A stretch of DNA of 15,417 nucleotides. It comes from Chloroflexota bacterium (GTDB taxonomy: Bacteria; Chloroflexota; Dehalococcoidia; GIF9; UBA5620). Shown here piece by piece: positions 14,360-15,417 of this stretch. The notes beneath the pieces are model-generated. The model saw only the letters and a list, made by a program, of their open reading frames with translations, was not told where the DNA came from and made no database searches. Position numbers and translations under genes: made by a program. The DNA lies in assembly GCA_026389735.1 (NCBI GenBank), contig JAPLHH010000183.1, forward strand, positions 1 through 15,417, written 5' to 3'. Position 1 is the first letter of the stretch. Every line of letters begins with the position of its first letter.

Positions 14360-14479
14360 CCATCTTAGCAAGATTTACCATCATACTCTTACTTGCTGTC
14401 AAACGATGGTCGCCATATATTATGGGACTCATTACGATGCCGTCATAGATGTCGATGTTGACGTCGTAATATGGTATAT
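14340..14479 (-). ncRNA. Hypothetical antisense RNA against the small-ORF transcript
   Basis: A consensus promoter (14486-14513) would start RNA near 14479; a weak hairpin plus U-run would stop it near 14340. Its 5' part folds into the large hairpin 14413-14480, and its 3' part is complementary to the 3' end of the plus-strand small-ORF mRNA, including the 15-nt repeat arm. This is the layout of a type I antitoxin RNA. If the hairpin does not terminate, the same promoter transcribes the SBP-liv operon. Confidence 0.3.
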
Positions 14480-14480
14480 G
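14413..14480. repeat. Large imperfect hairpin at the 5' end of the leftward transcript
   Basis: ATTACGA and CGTCA (14431-14437, 14441-14445) are complementary to the unbroken arm TGACGTCGTAAT (14459-14470), with a 3-nt bulge. Outer pairs CCATAT (14413-14418) / ATATGG (14469-14474) or CATATA (14414-14419) / TATATG (14475-14480) are also possible. It sits directly downstream of the predicted minus-strand start, so the RNA would carry a stable 5' stem-loop. Confidence 0.6.
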
Positions 14481-14485
14481 TTACT

Positions 14486-14513
14486 ATTATAGCATCTATT
14501 CTGGTATTGTCAA
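14486..14513 (-). promoter_or_regulatory. Consensus-perfect sigma70 promoter, leftward
   Basis: On the minus strand TTGACA (14513-14508), a 16-nt spacer and TATAAT (14491-14486), with an upstream TGC making an extended -10. Both hexamers are exact consensus. It is the strongest promoter seen in the window and fires toward the small ORF (antisense) and, beyond it, the SBP-liv operon about 450 nt away. Confidence 0.7.
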
Positions 14514-14517
14514 TACC
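14503..14517. promoter_or_regulatory. Palindromic operator, probable MarR-family binding site
   Basis: GGTATTG and CAATACC flank a single central base: a perfect 15-bp dyad of the size MarR dimers bind. It covers the -35 hexamers of both the leftward promoter and the rightward marR promoter, so one bound dimer could repress both. The regulator gene starts 111 nt downstream. Confidence 0.6.
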
Positions 14518-14536
14518 TTGTTTGGTAGACTATTAT
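14507..14536 (+). promoter_or_regulatory. Promoter of the MarR-family gene
   Basis: TTGTCA (14507-14512), an 18-nt spacer and TATTAT (14531-14536), each one mismatch from consensus. Start near 14543 gives an 86-nt leader. The -35 lies within the palindrome, which suggests autoregulation. Confidence 0.55.
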
Positions 14537-14565
14537 TAATCGAAAACTGAAAGCATATACCTAAA

Positions 14566-14610
14566 AAGTCATGTATTGTAATCATTTTAATTTTTTTAGT
14601 GCAATGACTT
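14566..14610. repeat. Inverted repeat in the marR leader
   Basis: AAGTCAT (14566-14572) and ATGACTT (14604-14610) enclose a 31-nt A/T-rich loop ending 18 nt before the marR ATG. Could be a second operator-like site or a leader hairpin; weak. Confidence 0.3.
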
Positions 14611-14628
14611 AACTATATCCAAAAGCCA

Positions 14629-15123
14629 ATGGGAAAAAACACTAGAAACAAAAAGATTAAGAACTTCAAGCTAGATACCTATACTCGCAACCTCTTTGTC
14701 CTCTTCGATCAAACTAGAGATACACTTATTCGTGCCGTTGAGCTTGAGCTTAAACAGTCTAAAACTAACTTCGCTCAGTGCCATATTTTCTATGTGCTTA
14801 CACAGGAAAAAAATGGGATGACCCAAGGTGATTTGTCAAAATGGCTTCTTAGAAATCTAAACACTGTCTCTACTCTGATAAATAAAATGGAAAAAGAAGG
14901 AGTGGTTAAAAAGACCAAAAACAAGGAAGACGGCAAAGTGTATATTACGTTAACCCAAAAAGGTTCTGAAGTATGGGATGAGTCAAGTGAGCGCGCTATT
15001 TTTTTAACCTTCTCAGCTCTTTCAGAAGAAGAAAAGGAGAAATTTAAAGTGCTTCTAGAGAAATTGCGGGCTGAAGCGCGCAATATACTTGGGCTGGACT
15101 TCAAACCCCCGTTCTTACCATAA
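14629..15123 (+). CDS. MarR-family transcriptional regulator
   Basis: 164 aa, usual length for MarR (140-165). An N-terminal Lys-rich arm and a dimerisation helix (about 16-45), then the winged helix: ILxx-type helix at 48-61, MTQGDLSKWLL (64-74), recognition helix NLNTVSTLINKMEKEGVV (76-93), and the wing KNKEDGKVYITLTQKG (97-112) with the conserved Asp and L-T-x-x-G pattern. A C-terminal helix (131-153) completes the dimer interface. It binds DNA as a dimer and is usually released by a small phenolic or acidic ligand. It is divergent from the SBP-liv-catabolic cluster and downstream of a palindrome overlapping its own -35, so it most likely represses itself and the leftward promoter in response to the substrate. 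ATG 14629 has no clear SD but no better start exists. Confidence 0.9.
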   Translation: MGKNTRNKKIKNFKLDTYTRNLFVLFDQTRDTLIRAVELELKQSKTNFAQCHIFYVLTQEKNGMTQGDLSKWLLRNLNTVSTLINKMEKEGVVKKTKNKEDGKVYITLTQKGSEVWDESSERAIFLTFSALSEEEKEKFKVLLEKLRAEARNILGLDFKPPFLP

Positions 15124-15143
15124 CACAAGGTCGCAGGCTGTAT

Positions 15144-15297
15144 TGACCTGTTGGGTTAGGACAATATGCTATCAACTCTAGCATATCTAGAATCCTTTTT
15201 ATCTTAGGTCGAAAGGATTGGGGGTGACCCCACCCCCGTAAACTAGGCCGAGTATAATTAGAGTCTTCCGGTAATAAAAAAAGGAGGAGGACTCGTT
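15144..15297 (+). mobile_element. Left end of an IS3-family insertion sequence (approximate)
   Basis: TGACCTGTTGGGTTAGGACA at 15144-15163 has the TGAxCTG...AGGACA look of IS3-family terminal repeats, and the IS OrfA starts at 15298. The right end is outside the window, so the terminus is not proven; the flank 15124-15143 shows nothing I can interpret. A TATAAT at 15253-15258 without a -35 could be part of the transposase promoter. Confidence 0.4.
15164..15237. repeat. Three consecutive hairpins between marR and the IS transposase
   Basis: H1: ATATGCTA / TAGCATAT (15164-15171, 15179-15186). H2: AATCCTTT / AAAGGATT (15191-15198, 15212-15219). H3: GGGGGTG / CACCCCC (15220-15226, 15231-15237), directly abutting H2. 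All stems are perfect. H1 followed by TTTTT at 15195-15199 may end marR transcription; H2 and H3 may shield the transposase from read-through. Confidence 0.55.
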
Positions 15298-15417
15298 ATG
15301 GCACGCCGGAGACACAGAGAAGAACAGATCATCGGCATACTCAGGGAGGCCGAAGCAGGTGCCAGTGTTGGCGATCTCTGCCGTAAGTACGGTATCAGCA
15401 ACGCAACCTATTACAAC
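15298..15417 (+). CDS. IS3-family transposase OrfA, N-terminal 40 codons
   Basis: The frame opens with ATG after a strong SD (AAGGAGGAGG, 7 nt) and runs off the right edge. The visible part, MARRRHREEQIIGILREA followed by GASVGDLCRKYGISNATYYN, is the N-terminal helix-turn-helix of IS3-family OrfA (HTH_Tnp_1), which binds the terminal inverted repeats. In IS3 elements OrfA is normally fused to the DDE-containing OrfB by a -1 frameshift; OrfB is not in the window. The element marks the right boundary of the island and may have moved it or interrupted its flank. Confidence 0.88.
   Translation, partial: MARRRHREEQIIGILREAEAGASVGDLCRKYGISNATYYN

Larger units (their letters stand above)
14168..14370. 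repeat. Perfect 15-bp inverted repeat bracketing the small ORF
   Basis: TGCTAAGATGGGGTA (14168-14182) is exactly complementary to 14356-14370; outside these arms ATGGTAA (14161-14167) also matches TTACCAT (14375-14381) after a 4-nt offset. The arms lie 173 nt apart and enclose the 26-codon ORF with its SD. In RNA they would close a large loop. No clear target-site duplication flanks them, so a mobile miniature element is possible but unsupported. Confidence 0.7.

Noticed and set aside
14168..14370. MITE or CRISPR-like repeat
   Set aside because: There is only one inverted pair, no target-site duplication that I can see, and no direct repeats with spacers.
14446..14472. GAT-GTC-GAT-GTT-GAC-GTC run as a coding repeat (Asp-Val)n
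   Set aside because: No start codon or SD in that frame; the pattern is explained by the hairpin arms and loop.
14031..14628. Known riboswitch or T-box in the leader
   Set aside because: I see no recognisable aptamer core or T-box sequence; the hairpins do not match a class I can name.

Overview
The window reads as an anaerobic bacterium of moderate G+C, most likely a Chloroflexota (Dehalococcoidia-like) lineage or a desulfobacterial one. This rests on gene content only: ferredoxin/flavin enzymes, a branched-chain amino acid (Liv)-type transporter whose lipoprotein binding protein has a Pro/Thr-rich linker and a C-terminal OB-fold-like domain, and a phosphotransacylase/butyrate kinase pair. 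No rRNA or marker gene is present, so the taxonomy is a guess.

Layout. From about 14030 down to 1 every convincing gene lies on the minus strand, in this order: solute-binding lipoprotein (SBP), LivG, LivF, LivH and LivM (a five-gene importer); a 260-bp spacer with apparent coding remnants; an iron-sulfur flavoprotein with a zinc-ribbon-like tail; a 659-aa Old Yellow Enzyme/2,4-dienoyl-CoA reductase-type oxidoreductase; a SnoaL/NTF2-like protein; a second spacer with a possible remnant; holo-ACP synthase; phosphate acyltransferase; butyrate kinase; an acyl carrier protein; and a CocE/NonD-type hydrolase cut by the left edge. Together they look like an uptake-and-catabolism island: an organic acid or amino-acid-like substrate is imported, reduced or rearranged by flavoenzymes, and its acyl product is turned into acyl phosphate and then ATP. 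The ACP and its own phosphopantetheinyl transferase imply that some acyl intermediate is protein-bound. The substrate cannot be read from the sequence.

The 598-bp gap 14031-14628, between the SBP gene and a divergent MarR-family regulator (14629-15123, plus strand), is the most structured part. It holds a 15-bp palindrome overlapping the -35 boxes of two back-to-back promoters: a rightward one for marR and a consensus-perfect leftward one. It also holds a large hairpin just downstream of the leftward start, and a 26-codon plus-strand ORF with a strong Shine-Dalgarno sequence (SD). That ORF encodes a hydrophobic peptide whose first 12 residues resemble the Fst family of type I toxins. It is bracketed by a perfect 15-bp inverted repeat and preceded by its own extended -10 element. 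The convergent, overlapping arrangement of a toxin-like mRNA and a strong antisense promoter is what a type I toxin-antitoxin locus looks like. The alternative is that the leftward promoter simply drives the SBP-liv operon through a ~450-nt structured leader.

At the right edge an IS3-family element begins: a possible terminal sequence near 15144, three consecutive hairpins at 15164-15237, and the first 40 codons of its OrfA. No tRNA, rRNA or CRISPR array was found.
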